From the NCBI GenBank assembly GCA_002723255.1, contig PBNW01000038.1, forward strand, positions 1 through 64,000: a stretch of 64,000 nt of DNA, given 5' to 3'. Source of the DNA: Pelagibacterium sp. Lineage in GTDB: Bacteria; Pseudomonadota; Alphaproteobacteria; Rhizobiales; Devosiaceae. The position numbers and the translations under genes were made by a program. Each line of letters opens with the position of its first letter. The stretch's first letter is position 1. This document shows, in pieces, positions 16,820 to 26,276 of the stretch. The notes beneath the pieces are model-generated. The model did no database searches, was not told the origin of the DNA, and saw only the letters and a list, made by a program, of their open reading frames with translations.

Positions 16820-16859
16820 CCAAACGGTTATCATGGCGCGCCCGTTTTTTACCGTTTGG
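16820..16859. promoter_or_regulatory. Spaced inverted repeat in the cyclase/ABC divergent region
   Basis: CCAAACGGT (16820-16828) and ACCGTTTGG (16851-16859) form a perfect 9-bp inverted repeat with a 22-nt spacer, about three helical turns centre to centre. It lies 35 bp upstream of the cyclase start, in a gap of about 210 bp between divergent genes. It could be a double operator site for a dimeric regulator; no regulator is assigned. Confidence 0.4.
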
Positions 16860-16998
16860 TAGAAAAAGCTACACGAAACTGTCGTTTTCGCTTTTGAATC
16901 GTAGCGCTTTCTGTTTTCCTGTCGCCGTGAACGCTTTCTTTTGGGCAAAGGGCGTCTGCACAGACTCGGCAAAACCAACAGGGGCAAACCCGTACCGA

Positions 16999-17766
16999 AT
17001 GGCGCAAATTCTGGAGATCACGGACCTCCACAAGTCCTTTGGCAGTCTCGAAGTCCTCAAGGGCGTTTCACTCGATGCCAGGGCCGGGGATGTCGTCTCG
17101 CTGATCGGGTCGTCGGGATCGGGCAAATCAACCCTCTTGCGCTGTATCAACATGCTCGAAATCCCCAATCAGGGCGACGTCACAATCGACGGCGAGCATG
17201 TTTCGCTTTCGGCCGAAGGGCCCGACCGTCACCCTACCGATCCCCTGCAGTTGCGCCGTATCCGCTCCAAGCTTGGCATGGTGTTCCAGTCCTTCAATCT
17301 GTGGTCGCACATGACGATCCTCGAAAACGTCATGGAAGCACCGCTCCTTGTGCAAAGACGCGACAAGGCCGAAGTGCGCGAACAGGCGCTCGCCCTGCTC
17401 GAAAAGGTTGGGATTTCGGCCAAGGTCGATGCCTTTCCAGCCCAGCTTTCCGGCGGCCAGCAGCAGCGCGCGGCCATTGCACGCGCCCTCTGCATCAATC
17501 CCCGGATCATGCTTTTCGACGAGCCCACATCGGCGCTCGATCCCGAGCTCGAGGTCGAGGTGCTGGGCGTCATCAAGATGCTGGCCGACGAGGGTCGCAC
17601 CATGATCCTTGTCACCCATGACATGAAATTTGCGCGCGAAGGCTCCGACAGGGTCGTCTTTCTCCATCTGGGCAAGATCGAGGAACAGGGCACTGTCGAT
17701 GAAGTCTTCGGCGCCACCAAATCCGACAGGCTGCGCCAGTTCTTAGGCGCCGCCGGTCACGCCTGA
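16999..17766 (+). CDS. Polar amino acid ABC transporter ATP-binding protein, HisP-like
   Basis: The 255-residue ATPase has Walker [38 protein letters not shown] in the Q-loop region, signature [16 protein letters not shown] and Walker [23 protein letters not shown] is typical of HisP/OccP-type ATPases for histidine, arginine, octopine and similar cationic amino acids. I take the ATG at 16999; an open reading extends far upstream but runs antisense through the cyclase gene. It is the first gene of a rightward five-gene unit with binding protein, two permeases and a deacylase. Confidence 0.9.
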   Translation: MAQILEITDLHKSFGSLEVLKGVSLDARAGDVVSLIGSSGSGKSTLLRCINMLEIPNQGDVTIDGEHVSLSAEGPDRHPTDPLQLRRIRSKLGMVFQSFNLWSHMTILENVMEAPLLVQRRDKAEVREQALALLEKVGISAKVDAFPAQLSGGQQQRAAIARALCINPRIMLFDEPTSALDPELEVEVLGVIKMLADEGRTMILVTHDMKFAREGSDRVVFLHLGKIEEQGTVDEVFGATKSDRLRQFLGAAGHA

Positions 17767-17834
17767 CCGGGGCGGCAACCATCATGCAACAAGGGACCCG
17801 GTCGCTTCACCAACCAACAAAGGGAACTTCAGCA

Positions 17835-18587
17835 ATGAAAAAGGTGATACTCGCCACGCTCGCTCTGGCAGCACTTTCGACAGCGGCCAATGCCCAGGAA
17901 ACCCTGCGCATCGGCACCGAAGGCGCCTATGCGCCGTGGAACTTCGTCAACGACGCGGGCGACCTGGACGGATTTGAAATCGATCTGGGCAACGCCATCT
18001 GCGAACAGACTGGCATGACCTGCGAATTCGTGCAGAGCGAATGGGACCCCATCATCCCCAACCTGGTCGCGGGCAACTATGATGTCATCATGGCCGGCAT
18101 GTCGATCACCGACGAACGGCTCGAGACCATCAACTTCACCCAGGATTATTTCCCGCCCGATCCCTCCAACTACATCGCGGCGACCGGCGCCGGCATCGAT
18201 ATCGAAAGCCCCTCGGGTCTGCGCATCGGCGTTCAGGGCAACACCATCCAGGCAGCCTATGCCGAGGAAAACTTTGCCGCCGATAACACCATCGTCTCGT
18301 TTGCCACCTTCGATCAGTCGATCGCCGATCTGGCCGCCGGCAATGTCGATGTGGTCCTCGCTGACGGCTCCTCGCTCGATCCGGTCGTCGCCAATTCCGG
18401 CGGCGCGCTGGAAATGTTCGGCCCCGATGTCATGATCGGCGGCGGCGTCGGCGGTGGTGTGCGCAAGGAAGATACCGAGCTGCTCGCAACGCTTGACGAA
18501 GCCCTCACGGCGCTCAAGGCCGATGGCACCGTCGATGCGCTGATCGCCGAATGGTTCGACGGCGCGGGTCCGTTCTACACGGAATAA
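17835..18587 (+). CDS. Polar amino acid ABC transporter substrate-binding protein
   Basis: The 250-residue product has a signal peptide (MKKVILATLALAALSTAANA) and the family-3 solute-binding fold: LRIGTEGAYAPWNFVND, DGFEIDLGNAICEQTGMTCE, VAGNYDVIMAGMSITDER and a late DGTVDALIAEWFDG. It resembles the HisJ/ArgT/OccT group, with a conserved Cys pair likely in AICEQTGMTCE. It delivers the ligand to the two following permeases. The ATG at 17835 was chosen because it opens the signal peptide and has AAAGGGAAC upstream. A GC-rich hairpin separates it from the permease genes, as often seen where binding protein is made in excess. Confidence 0.88.
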   Translation: MKKVILATLALAALSTAANAQETLRIGTEGAYAPWNFVNDAGDLDGFEIDLGNAICEQTGMTCEFVQSEWDPIIPNLVAGNYDVIMAGMSITDERLETINFTQDYFPPDPSNYIAATGAGIDIESPSGLRIGVQGNTIQAAYAEENFAADNTIVSFATFDQSIADLAAGNVDVVLADGSSLDPVVANSGGALEMFGPDVMIGGGVGGGVRKEDTELLATLDEALTALKADGTVDALIAEWFDGAGPFYTE

Positions 18588-18599
18588 TCGCAAACCTGT

Positions 18600-18634
18600 G
18601 CCCGGCGGGCGTCCGACTGGGACATTCGCCGGGC
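18600..18634 (+). terminator. Hairpin between binding-protein and permease genes
   Basis: GCCCGGCG (18600-18607) pairs with CGCCGGGC (18627-18634) across a 19-nt loop, 13 bp after the binding-protein stop and 22 bp before the permease start. There is no T-run, so partial attenuation or 3'-end mRNA protection is more likely than full termination. Confidence 0.5.
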
Positions 18635-18656
18635 ATCTCACGCAAGGGGCACGCGC

Positions 18657-19496
18657 GTGGACGCTGACGCCTTCTGGCTTTTCGATCTGGTAGGCGAAGA
18701 TATCGCCTTCTGGCTTGGCTATCTGACAAACGGCAAGCACCTCAACTGGTACGCCAGTTTCCGCTTCACCATCATGGCTGCCGTCTTCGGCGGCTGCCTT
18801 GCGCTTGTCTTCGGGCTTTTGGGCGCCATGGCAAAGGCCTCGCGCTTCACGGCCCTGCGGGCCATCGGCACGATCTATGTCAGCATGGTGCGCGGCGTTC
18901 CCGACGTGCTGTTCTTCCTGTTTTTCCCGCTGGCGTTCGAACAGGGTGTGGAATGGGTCTGGGCCATGCAGGTCTGCACCCCGGACACGATTGCCGCCAC
19001 GCAGGCCAACTGGCCGCCCTGCGGCGAAGCGAACTGGCTGCTCTCGACCAATGAATACCTTGTCCTGGCCTGCGTATCGCTGGGCATCATCTTTGGCGCC
19101 TTTACAGCCAACGTCATCCACGGCGCCATGCGCGCGGTGCCCCAGGGCCAACTCGAAGCCGCGCGCGCCTACGGCATGAGCGATTTTCAGGTCTTGACGC
19201 GCATCCATATCCGCCAGATGTGGGTCTATGCCCTGCCCGGCCTTTCCAATGTCTGGCTGCTGCTCATCAAGGCCACATCGCTCCTTTCCCTGCTCCAGAT
19301 CGCCGATATCGTCTGGTGGGCGGGGCAATTGGGTTCTCCCAACTTCCTGCCTCAGGCAGGCCTTGTGCACGGCGATTGGCGCTGGGCCTATTTCATTGCG
19401 CTGTTTGTCTTTTACATCCTCATCACCCTGCTTTCGGAAAAGGGCTTTTCGCGGCTCACGACCTGGGCCCGGCGCGGCATGCCGGTGGAGGGCTAG
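18657..19496 (+). CDS. Polar amino acid ABC transporter permease, HisQ-like
   Basis: The 279-residue permease starts at GTG (18657) with AAGGGG eight bases upstream. It carries the His/Glu/Gln/Arg permease motif SMVRGVPDVLFFLFFPLAFE and an EAA loop GQLEAARAYGMSDFQVLTRI. It is longer than most HisQ proteins because of a cysteine-containing insert between transmembrane segments (VCTPDTIAATQANWPPCGE, about residues 103-121) that probably faces the periplasm. Four base pairs separate its TAG stop from the next permease ATG. It forms the membrane channel with the HisM-like partner. Confidence 0.88.
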   Translation: MDADAFWLFDLVGEDIAFWLGYLTNGKHLNWYASFRFTIMAAVFGGCLALVFGLLGAMAKASRFTALRAIGTIYVSMVRGVPDVLFFLFFPLAFEQGVEWVWAMQVCTPDTIAATQANWPPCGEANWLLSTNEYLVLACVSLGIIFGAFTANVIHGAMRAVPQGQLEAARAYGMSDFQVLTRIHIRQMWVYALPGLSNVWLLLIKATSLLSLLQIADIVWWAGQLGSPNFLPQAGLVHGDWRWAYFIALFVFYILITLLSEKGFSRLTTWARRGMPVEG

Positions 19497-19499
19497 GCG

Positions 19500-20258
19500 A
19501 TGGACCTGATCGAAACACTGCTCGCCGAAATCCCGCTCTACGCCGGACCGGCACTGTTCAACATCTATTTTGCGGCCGCTTCCCTGCCCATCGGCTTTGT
19601 CTTTGCGGTGCTGCTCGCGCTCGGCAAGAATTCGAAAAACCCCATCGTCCGGCGCCTGTGCTCGGCCTATATCTATGCTTTTCGCGGCTCGCCGCTGTTT
19701 ATCCAGTTCTTCATGTTCTATTCCATCATGCTGGCGCTCAACGCTGTCTGGTGGCGCCCATTGGGCATTGCGTGGCTGATGATGAACCCGCTTTTCATCG
19801 GCCCGCTCGCCCTGGTGATGAACACCGCCGCCTACAGCGCCGAAATCATCTACGGCGCCCTGCGCACGGTTCCCCGCGGCGAAATCGAAGCCGCCCGCGC
19901 TTACGGCATGACCCCCTTTCAGGTGTTCAGGACCGTCACATGGCCCAACACGATCCGCATTGCCTGGCCTGCCTACACAAACGAAGTCGTGTTTCTTTTC
20001 CACTCGACCGCGCTTGTCTATTTCACCCTGCCGGTCATCAATGCCCAGCGTGATATCCTCAACACAGCGCAAAACCTGTTTGAGCGCGACTACAACGCCT
20101 TCCTCCATTTTTCGGTCGCTGCTCTATGGTTTCTCGCCGTTACCATGGTCATTTTCTTTGTCTTCGGGCGCGTTTATGAACGCATGATGCGCCACATGCC
20201 CAAAGAGCGCGCCACCTCCCGTCCGCGCCTGCGCTTCGGTCCCAAATATATCCGGTAA
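19500..20258 (+). CDS. Polar amino acid ABC transporter permease, HisM-like
   Basis: The 252-residue permease has the motifs YIYAFRGSPLFIQFFMFYSI and EIEAARAYGMTPFQVFRTVT, plus about five transmembrane helices and a charged cytoplasmic tail (KERATSRPRLRFGPKYIR). It pairs with the preceding HisQ-like protein. The ATG starts 4 bp after the upstream stop codon, and the deacylase gene starts 7 bp after its own stop, so all five genes 16999-21401 look like one operon. The substrate cannot be fixed from sequence; cationic or acylated amino acids are likely. Confidence 0.88.
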   Translation: MDLIETLLAEIPLYAGPALFNIYFAAASLPIGFVFAVLLALGKNSKNPIVRRLCSAYIYAFRGSPLFIQFFMFYSIMLALNAVWWRPLGIAWLMMNPLFIGPLALVMNTAAYSAEIIYGALRTVPRGEIEAARAYGMTPFQVFRTVTWPNTIRIAWPAYTNEVVFLFHSTALVYFTLPVINAQRDILNTAQNLFERDYNAFLHFSVAALWFLAVTMVIFFVFGRVYERMMRHMPKERATSRPRLRFGPKYIR

Positions 20259-20264
20259 TTTCTC

Positions 20265-21401
20265 ATGGCCTTTGACCGCATCACCCACACCATCGACGCC
20301 GATGCTCCCGGCACGACGTCCGAGTTGACGGTTTTCAAGATCGGCCCCGCCGACGCGGCGACCAAAATCTATATGCAGGCCGCGCTCCATGCCGACGAGC
20401 AGCCGGGCATCATGGCGCTGCACCATCTTCTGCCGCTGCTCAAGTCCGCCGACGAAAAAGGCGAACTCAGCGCCCGCTTCTCCATTTTTCCAATGGTCAA
20501 CCCGCTTGGCATGGGCCAGCGGGTGTTCGAAGACCATTTGGGACGATACGACTTCCGCTCGGGCACCAATTTCAACCGCCGCTGGCCCGATCTCTTTGCC
20601 GCCGTGGCCACAAAGGTCGCCCAGAACCTCACCGACGATGCAGCTGCCAATGTCGCAATGATCCGCCAGGCGGTGCGCGACTGGCTCGACACCCAGAGGC
20701 CAACCACGGCCATGCAGAAATTGCGGCATCTGGTGATGACCGAAGCCTATGACGCCGACTACGTCCTTGACCTCCATTGCGACAACGAAGCGTTGGTCCA
20801 TCTGTTCGTCACCCCCGATTCCATGGCCGAACTCTCAGAGCTTGCCGACCACATGGGCTCGGTTGCCCAGCTGACCGCAGAGGACTCGGGCGGCGGCTCG
20901 TTCGACGAAGTCTGGCCCTCGCTCTGGACGCGCCTGCGCCAGGCCCATCCTGATAAGCCCATCCCCTTTTCAGCCCGCGCCGCAACGCTCGAATATCGCG
21001 GCCAACCCGATGTTTTCGACGATATCGGCAAGGACGACGCAGCCCGACTCCTTGGCTTCTTTCGGGCCAAAGGGTTTGTTGCCGGCCCACCGCCCAAGGT
21101 TGGGCCGGCCCCCGCGCCATCCCCCCTGAGCGCCACCGAAATGCTGCGCGTCGACCAGGCAGGGCTGCTCGCCTACCGCGTCGAATTGGGCGATCAAGTC
21201 GAGAAGGGACAGCCCATCGCCGATCTCATCGCCCTTGCCGGCCCCGGTGCCTTTACCGAGCGCACACCGATCCTTGCGGGCACGTCGGGCCGGGTCATAT
21301 CGCGCAACGTCGCCAAATTCGTCGTGCCGGGCAATTCCATCGCGAAGATCGTCGGCACCGAGCCTCTGGCCAGCCGACAGGGCTACCTCTTGGAGGACTG
21401 A
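20265..21401 (+). CDS. Succinylglutamate desuccinylase/aspartoacylase-family deacylase
   Basis: The 378-residue protein belongs to the AstE/AspA branch of the M14 metallopeptidase superfamily. Zinc ligands appear in QAALHADEQPGIMALHHLLP (His and Glu, about residues 43-46) and in VLDLHCDNEALVH (His about residue 170). GTNFNRRWPD is the substrate arginine region. The C-terminal part (VELGDQVEKGQPIADLIALA) forms the beta-barrel-like domain seen in this family. It should cleave an amide bond in an N-acyl amino acid or related compound inside the cell. Being the last gene of the amino-acid importer operon, it probably acts on the imported ligand. Its 3' end overlaps the convergent TRIC-family gene by 19 bp. 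Confidence 0.82.
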   Translation: MAFDRITHTIDADAPGTTSELTVFKIGPADAATKIYMQAALHADEQPGIMALHHLLPLLKSADEKGELSARFSIFPMVNPLGMGQRVFEDHLGRYDFRSGTNFNRRWPDLFAAVATKVAQNLTDDAAANVAMIRQAVRDWLDTQRPTTAMQKLRHLVMTEAYDADYVLDLHCDNEALVHLFVTPDSMAELSELADHMGSVAQLTAEDSGGGSFDEVWPSLWTRLRQAHPDKPIPFSARAATLEYRGQPDVFDDIGKDDAARLLGFFRAKGFVAGPPPKVGPAPAPSPLSATEMLRVDQAGLLAYRVELGDQVEKGQPIADLIALAGPGAFTERTPILAGTSGRVISRNVAKFVVPGNSIAKIVGTEPLASRQGYLLED

Positions 21402-22015
21402 TCGCGCACCGGAACATAGACGAAGCGCGGCATTTCGATCTTGAAGACGATGGCCAGTGTCCGAAGCGTAAAGCCCAAGACCATGGCTGCTATCGTCATT
21501 AGCTCGACCGGAAATCCAGCCTGTATTCCGAAAAAGAACACGCAGGCGGTGATCGCCGATACGGTTGCGTAAAGCTCGCCGGAAAACAGCAACGGCACAT
21601 CGTTGCACAAGACGTCACGCAAGACGCCCCCCACGCACCCTGTAATGATTCCGGCCACGATGACGATCAGCACCGGCTGGCCCATTTCCATGGCCACCAT
21701 GCAGCCAGAAATAGTGAACACCACGAGCCCCACGGCATCGAGCAACAGGAAGATCAGCTTGAGCCGTTCCATGATCCGGGCCACCGCAATTGTGAACAGC
21801 GCCGCGGCCGTTGTAACCAGCAGATAGGCGGGCTGATCGACCCACAACAGCGGGTAGTGACCAAGCAGTAGATCCCGCGCCGTGCCTCCGCCCAGCGCCG
21901 TTACGCATCCCAGAACGCAGACCCCGAACCAGTCCATGTTGCGCCGTCCCGCCGCCAGCGCCGCGGACATCGATTCGGCGGCCAGAGCGATGACGAAAAG
22001 CGTGTGCAGCAACAT
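21383..22015 (-). CDS. TRIC-type (UPF0126) membrane protein
   Basis: The 210-residue protein has about seven hydrophobic segments arranged as two similar halves. Each half carries the family motif: ALGGGTARDLLLGHYPLLW near residue 41 and CVGGVLRDVLCNDVPLLF near residue 126. Bacterial homologues (YadS/YicG, UPF0126) have been shown by structure to be trimeric cation channels related to animal TRIC. The physiological ion role here is unknown. The ATG at 22015 has a strong AGGAGGG site. The gene converges with and overlaps the deacylase gene and diverges from the transglutaminase cluster. Confidence 0.85.
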   Translation of the reverse strand: MLLHTLFVIALAAESMSAALAAGRRNMDWFGVCVLGCVTALGGGTARDLLLGHYPLLWVDQPAYLLVTTAAALFTIAVARIMERLKLIFLLLDAVGLVVFTISGCMVAMEMGQPVLIVIVAGIITGCVGGVLRDVLCNDVPLLFSGELYATVSAITACVFFFGIQAGFPVELMTIAAMVLGFTLRTLAIVFKIEMPRFVYVPVRDQSSKR

Positions 22016-22063
22016 AAGAGCCCTCCTTGTGGATGGCCCTGACCATGCCGGCTAACGCATTGC

Positions 22064-22099
22064 CGGTAAAGCGCGATTGCGGAAGCCTTTGCTTTACCG
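22064..22099. promoter_or_regulatory. Inverted repeat in the divergent region before the transglutaminase cluster
   Basis: CGGTAAAGC (22064-22072) and GCTTTACCG (22091-22099) form a perfect 9-bp inverted repeat with an 18-nt spacer. It lies in the 127-bp gap between the TRIC-type gene and the transglutaminase/DUF2126 gene, about 44-79 bp before the latter start. It could be an operator or a 5'-leader hairpin. Confidence 0.4.
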
Positions 22100-22142
22100 C
22101 TATCGTTACAGAGCGAGCGTGGGAACAATCAGGAGTCTGCCT

Positions 22143-25100
22143 ATGGCGATCAAGGCCGCGATCTATCATCTCACGCACTACAAGTACGACCGACCGGTCA
22201 CTCTCGGCCCGCAGATCATCCGGCTCCAGCCCGCCCCCCATTCGCGCACCAAGGTGCTCAGCCATTCGCTAAAAGTCAGTCCTTCCAATCACTTCGTCAA
22301 TATTCAGCAGGACCCCTACGGTAACTTTCAGGCGCGATACGTCTTTCCCGAGCCGGTGACCGAGCTCAAGATCGAGGTCGATCTCGTTGCCGACATGACG
22401 GTTTACAACCCGTTCGACTTTTTCGTGGAGCCCGAGGCGGGGACCTGGCCGTTTACCTATCCCGAGGCCATTGCGCCCGATCTGGAGATTTACAGCAAGC
22501 CCGATCCGAGCTTTGGGCCCCTGTTTAAGGATCTGCTGGCTTCCATCGACCGGACGCCCAAGAACACTGTCGATTTCGTGGTCGAACTCAATGCGCGGCT
22601 GCAGCGCGAGATCGGCTATATCGTCCGGCTCGAACCGGGCGTGCAAACGCCAGAGGAGACACTGGAAAAGGCCAAGGGGAGTTGCCGAGACACCGGGTGG
22701 CTGCTGGTTAACACCTTGAGACATCTGGGCTTTGCTGCGCGGTTCGTTTCGGGATACCTCATTCAGCTCAAGCCCGACCTGAAAGCGCTCGACGGCCCAT
22801 CGGGCACCGAAAACGACTTCACCGACCTCCATGCCTGGTGTGAGGTGTACCTGCCTGGGGCCGGCTGGGTTGGGCTCGATCCGACCTCGGGATTGCTGAC
22901 CGGGGAAAGCCATATTCCGCTCGCGGCGACCCCCCATTTCGCCAATGCCGCCCCGATTTCAGGGCTCGCGAGCTTTGCCAATGTCGAGTTCGATTTCGAC
23001 ATGACGGTCACCCGCGTGGCCGAACATCCGCGCATCACCAAGCCATTTTCCGACTCCGATTGGGTGGAGTTGTGCTCTCGGGGCCGCCAGATTGACCAAG
23101 ATTTGGCAAACAATGACGTTCGGTTGACGATGGGGGGCGAGCCGACCTTCGTTTCCATCGACGACTTCGAATCCGGCGAGTGGAATGCCGATGCGGTCGG
23201 CCCCACCAAGCGCGAAAAAGCCGACATCCTGATCCGCCGTCTCCAGCAGCGTTTCGCGCCCGGTGGGTTCCTCCATTACGGGCAGGGCAAATGGTATCCG
23301 GGCGAAACTTTGCCCCGCTGGACCTTCTCGCTCTATTGGCGCAAGGACGGCGAGCCGGTCTGGAAAAATCCCGACCTGATCGCCCACGAGACCTCGGACA
23401 AGACCCCGAGCCCCGACCAGGCCAAGGCCTATCTCACCGAATTTGCCATGGCACTGGGTCTGGACGGCTCGACCGTCCAGCCGGCCTTTGAAGATCCCGC
23501 CGACTGGATCTTGAAAGAAGGCAATCTGCCCGAGAACGTCGATCCGACAAATCCCAAGCTCAAGGACCCCGAAGAGCGCATGCGCATGACGCGGGTCTTT
23601 GAGCGCGGGCTGACCGATCCGACCGGCTATGTGCTGCCGGTCCAGAAATGGAACGCCCCCGCGCAAGCCTCGCGCTGGCTGACCGAGGTGTGGCAGACAC
23701 GGCGCGGCAAGCTGTTTCTGGTGGCCGGGGATTCGCCCGTCGGCTACCGCCTGCCGCTGGGCACCCTGCCCCATATCCCCGAAAGCGATTATCCCCATAT
23801 CGTGGCCGAGGACCCCACCATCCCGCGCGCGCCCCTGCCGCCGCGCGACGAATTGCCGGTGGCCAGCCTTGTCGCCGACGAGGTCATTGCCCAGACGCAG
23901 ATCGAACAGGAAATCACCGACATCGAAGGCAAGGTGCGCACCGCGCTTTCGGTCGAACCGCGTGACGGCCGGCTGACGGTGTTCATGCCGCCAACCGAAA
24001 AACTCGAAGACTATCTCGAACTGATCGCCGCCGCCGAAACGGCCGCCGAAAAGCTGGGCCTGCCGGTCCATATCGAAGGCTATTCGCCCCCATCGGACCC
24101 GCGCCTCAACGTGATCCGGGTGGCGCCCGATCCCGGGGTCATCGAGGTCAATGTCCACCCGGCGGCCAATTGGGACGAGTGTGTCTCGATCACCGAGGCG
24201 GTTTATGAAGAGGCGCGGCTGTCCCGGCTGGGCGCCGACAAATTCATGATAGACGGCAAGCACACCGGCACCGGCGGCGGCAATCACGTCGTTGTCGGTG
24301 GCGCGACGCCCAATGACAGCCCGTTCCTGCGCCGCCCCGACCTGCTCAAATCGCTGATCCTGCACTGGCAGCGCCATCCCTCGCTGTCCTATCTGTTTTC
24401 CGGCCTGTTCATCGGCCCCACCAGCCAGGCTCCACGCTTTGACGAGGCGCGGCACGACAGCCTTTACGAGCTTGAAATCGCCATGGCGCAGGTGCCAGCC
24501 CCCGGCGAGGGTGATGCGCCACGGCCCTGGCTGGTCGACCGTCTGTTCCGCAATCTGCTGGTCGATGTGACCGGCAACACCCACCGCTCGGAAATCTGCA
24601 TCGACAAGCTCTATTCGCCGGATGGTACGACCGGACGGCTGGGGCTCGTCGAATTCCGTGGCTTCGAGATGCCGCCCAACGCCAAGATGAGCCTCGCCCA
24701 GCAATTGCTGGTCCGCGCGCTGATCGTGAGGTTCTGGAAAGACCCGATCAAGGGCAAGCTGGTCCGCTGGGGCACAAGGCTGCACGACCGGTTCATGCTG
24801 CCCCACTACGTCTGGGCCGATTTTCTCGACGTGCTCGATGACCTCCGCCAGCACGGCTATGACTTCAAACCCGAATGGTTCCAAGCCCAGCTCGAATTCC
24901 GCTTTCCCTTCTGCGGTGAGGTGACGGTCGCGGGCCACACACTCGAAATCCGTCAGGCGCTCGAACCCTGGCACGTCATGGGCGAAACCGGCGCCATCGG
25001 CGGAACCGTACGCTATGTCGATTCCTCGCTCGAACGGCTACAGGTCAAGCTGACCGGCGCCGAGCCCGAACGCTACACTGTTGCCTGCAACCGCCGCCCG

Positions 25101-25454
25101 GTTCCGCTGACCAGAACCGATCTGTCCGGCGTCTCGGTGGCGGGGGCGCGCTACAAGGCCTGGCAACCCGCCTCGGGCCTCCATCCCGAACTGCCGGTCA
25201 ACACCCCGCTGGTGTTCGACGTTTATGACAATTGGACGGGACGTGCCGTGGGCGGGTGCATTTATCACGTCGCCCACCCGGCCGGCCGGAACTATGAAAC
25301 CTTTCCTGTGAATGCCAACGAGGCCGAAGCAAGACGGCTTGCGCGATTCATAGCCAATGGACATAGTGCCGGATCGTATGATTTGCCGGCCGAAGCGCCC
25401 ACGCCCGAGTTTCCTCTGACGCTGGACCTGAGGCGACCCCACCAGTGGCTTTAG
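22143..25454 (+). CDS. Transglutaminase-like / DUF2126 protein
   Basis: This 1103-residue protein starts with a beta-rich domain ([20 protein letters not shown]) followed by a transglutaminase core. Its catalytic triad is Cys181 (KGSCRDTGW), His230 ([15 protein letters not shown]) and Asp246 (GLDPTSG). The large C-terminal half matches DUF2126 (COG4196), with [17 protein letters not shown] and [17 protein letters not shown]; these are reminiscent of ATP/metal sites in glutamine-synthetase-like amidoligases, which is inference. It has no signal peptide. The ATG at 22143 has CAGGAG upstream. The stop codon touches the next ATG directly (TAGATG). With the ATP-grasp/alpha-E and second transglutaminase genes it forms a conserved predicted peptide-modification cluster of unknown product. 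Confidence 0.85.
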   Translation: MAIKAAIYHLTHYKYDRPVTLGPQIIRLQPAPHSRTKVLSHSLKVSPSNHFVNIQQDPYGNFQARYVFPEPVTELKIEVDLVADMTVYNPFDFFVEPEAGTWPFTYPEAIAPDLEIYSKPDPSFGPLFKDLLASIDRTPKNTVDFVVELNARLQREIGYIVRLEPGVQTPEETLEKAKGSCRDTGWLLVNTLRHLGFAARFVSGYLIQLKPDLKALDGPSGTENDFTDLHAWCEVYLPGAGWVGLDPTSGLLTGESHIPLAATPHFANAAPISGLASFANVEFDFDMTVTRVAEHPRITKPFSDSDWVELCSRGRQIDQDLANNDVRLTMGGEPTFVSIDDFESGEWNADAVGPTKREKADILIRRLQQRFAPGGFLHYGQGKWYPGETLPRWTFSLYWRKDGEPVWKNPDLIAHETSDKTPSPDQAKAYLTEFAMALGLDGSTVQPAFEDPADWILKEGNLPENVDPTNPKLKDPEERMRMTRVFERGLTDPTGYVLPVQKWNAPAQASRWLTEVWQTRRGKLFLVAGDSPVGYRLPLGTLPHIPESDYPHIVAEDPTIPRAPLPPRDELPVASLVADEVIAQTQIEQEITDIEGKVRTALSVEPRDGRLTVFMPPTEKLEDYLELIAAAETAAEKLGLPVHIEGYSPPSDPRLNVIRVAPDPGVIEVNVHPAANWDECVSITEAVYEEARLSRLGADKFMIDGKHTGTGGGNHVVVGGATPNDSPFLRRPDLLKSLILHWQRHPSLSYLFSGLFIGPTSQAPRFDEARHDSLYELEIAMAQVPAPGEGDAPRPWLVDRLFRNLLVDVTGNTHRSEICIDKLYSPDGTTGRLGLVEFRGFEMPPNAKMSLAQQLLVRALIVRFWKDPIKGKLVRWGTRLHDRFMLPHYVWADFLDVLDDLRQHGYDFKPEWFQAQLEFRFPFCGEVTVAGHTLEIRQALEPWHVMGETGAIGGTVRYVDSSLERLQVKLTGAEPERYTVACNRRPVPLTRTDLSGVSVAGARYKAWQPASGLHPELPVNTPLVFDVYDNWTGRAVGGCIYHVAHPAGRNYETFPVNANEAEARRLARFIANGHSAGSYDLPAEAPTPEFPLTLDLRRPHQWL

Positions 25455-26276
25455 ATGACCGCTTCTCCCTCCGCCGCCAAGGCACAAAAGATGCCTGACC
25501 TGATCGGCGCGTATCGCCCGATCTCGGGCGTGCCCGATGAAATGGTCGCGCCCGACGGCACGGTCAAACCCGGCTGGTTCAAATTCATGTCGGCGCTGGA
25601 CGCGCTGGGGGCCGAGGAGCTGACCAACCGCTTCCAGCACGCCGACCAGTATCTGCGCGACGCGGGCGTTTTCTACCGCATGTATGACGGGCTCGAACAG
25701 GGCGAGCGCGACTGGCCGCTGGCCCATATCCCGCTGTTGATCGCCGAGGACGAATGGCGCGGCATCGAAGCCGGCCTCGCCCAGCGCGCCGACCTGCTCG
25801 AAACGGTGATTGCCGATATCTATGGCAACAACGCTCTGGTCCGCGATGGCCTGCTGCCGCCCGAGCTGATTGCCGGCAATCCCGAATTCCTGCGCCCCAT
25901 GGTCGGCATCGAACCCATGAGCGGCCATCACCTTCATTTCTGCGCCTTCGAGCTTGGCCGCGGCCCCGATGGGCGCTGGTGGGTGCTGGGCGACCGGACA
26001 CAGGCACCCTCGGGGGCGGGGTTTGCTCTGGAAAACCGGGTGGCGACCACCCGCGCTTTGGCCGATATCTATGCCGATCTCAACGTCCACCGCCTGGCCG
26101 GCTTTTTCCGCGATTTCCGCAACGCGCTGACCGACATGGGCGGCAATGGATCGGGCCGCGTGGCGATCCTCACCCCCCGGCCCGCTCAACGAAACCTATT
26201 TCGAGCACGCCTATATCGCGCGCTACCTTGGCTTCCTGCTGGTGCAGGGCGAGGACCTCGTTGTCGTCGATGGTGA
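25455..26276 (+). CDS. Circularly permuted ATP-grasp protein, N-terminal fragment (frameshifted)
   Basis: The frame codes for the N-terminal part of a circularly permuted type-2 ATP-grasp protein (DUF404/DUF407): GAYRPISGVPDEMV, YRMYDGLEQGERDWPLAHIP, ADIYGNNALVRDGLLPPEL and HFCAFELGRGPDGRWWVLGD are visible. Homology runs to GRVAILTP at about residue 240. After that, a C6 tract (26173-26178) shifts the frame and about 33 unrelated residues precede a stop at 26274-26276. The conserved continuation (PGPLNETYFEHAY) lies in the +1 frame in the next entry. Removing one C restores a single protein of about 800 residues. This is either a genuine mutation, a programmed +1 shift or a sequencing error. 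The ATG directly abuts the DUF2126 stop codon. Confidence 0.8.
   Translation: MTASPSAAKAQKMPDLIGAYRPISGVPDEMVAPDGTVKPGWFKFMSALDALGAEELTNRFQHADQYLRDAGVFYRMYDGLEQGERDWPLAHIPLLIAEDEWRGIEAGLAQRADLLETVIADIYGNNALVRDGLLPPELIAGNPEFLRPMVGIEPMSGHHLHFCAFELGRGPDGRWWVLGDRTQAPSGAGFALENRVATTRALADIYADLNVHRLAGFFRDFRNALTDMGGNGSGRVAILTPRPAQRNLFRARLYRALPWLPAGAGRGPRCRRW

Noticed and set aside
15754-16998. Upstream extension of the HisP-like ATPase frame (670 residues in total)
   Set aside because: The first 415 codons run antisense through the diguanylate cyclase gene. The ATPase homology starts at 16999.
17829-20108. 759-residue open frame on the minus strand
   Set aside because: It is fully antisense to the amino-acid ABC genes, which have intact motifs, signal peptide and ribosome sites.
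22959-24974. 671-residue minus-strand open frame
   Set aside because: Antisense shadow of the DUF2126 gene with no recognisable motif.
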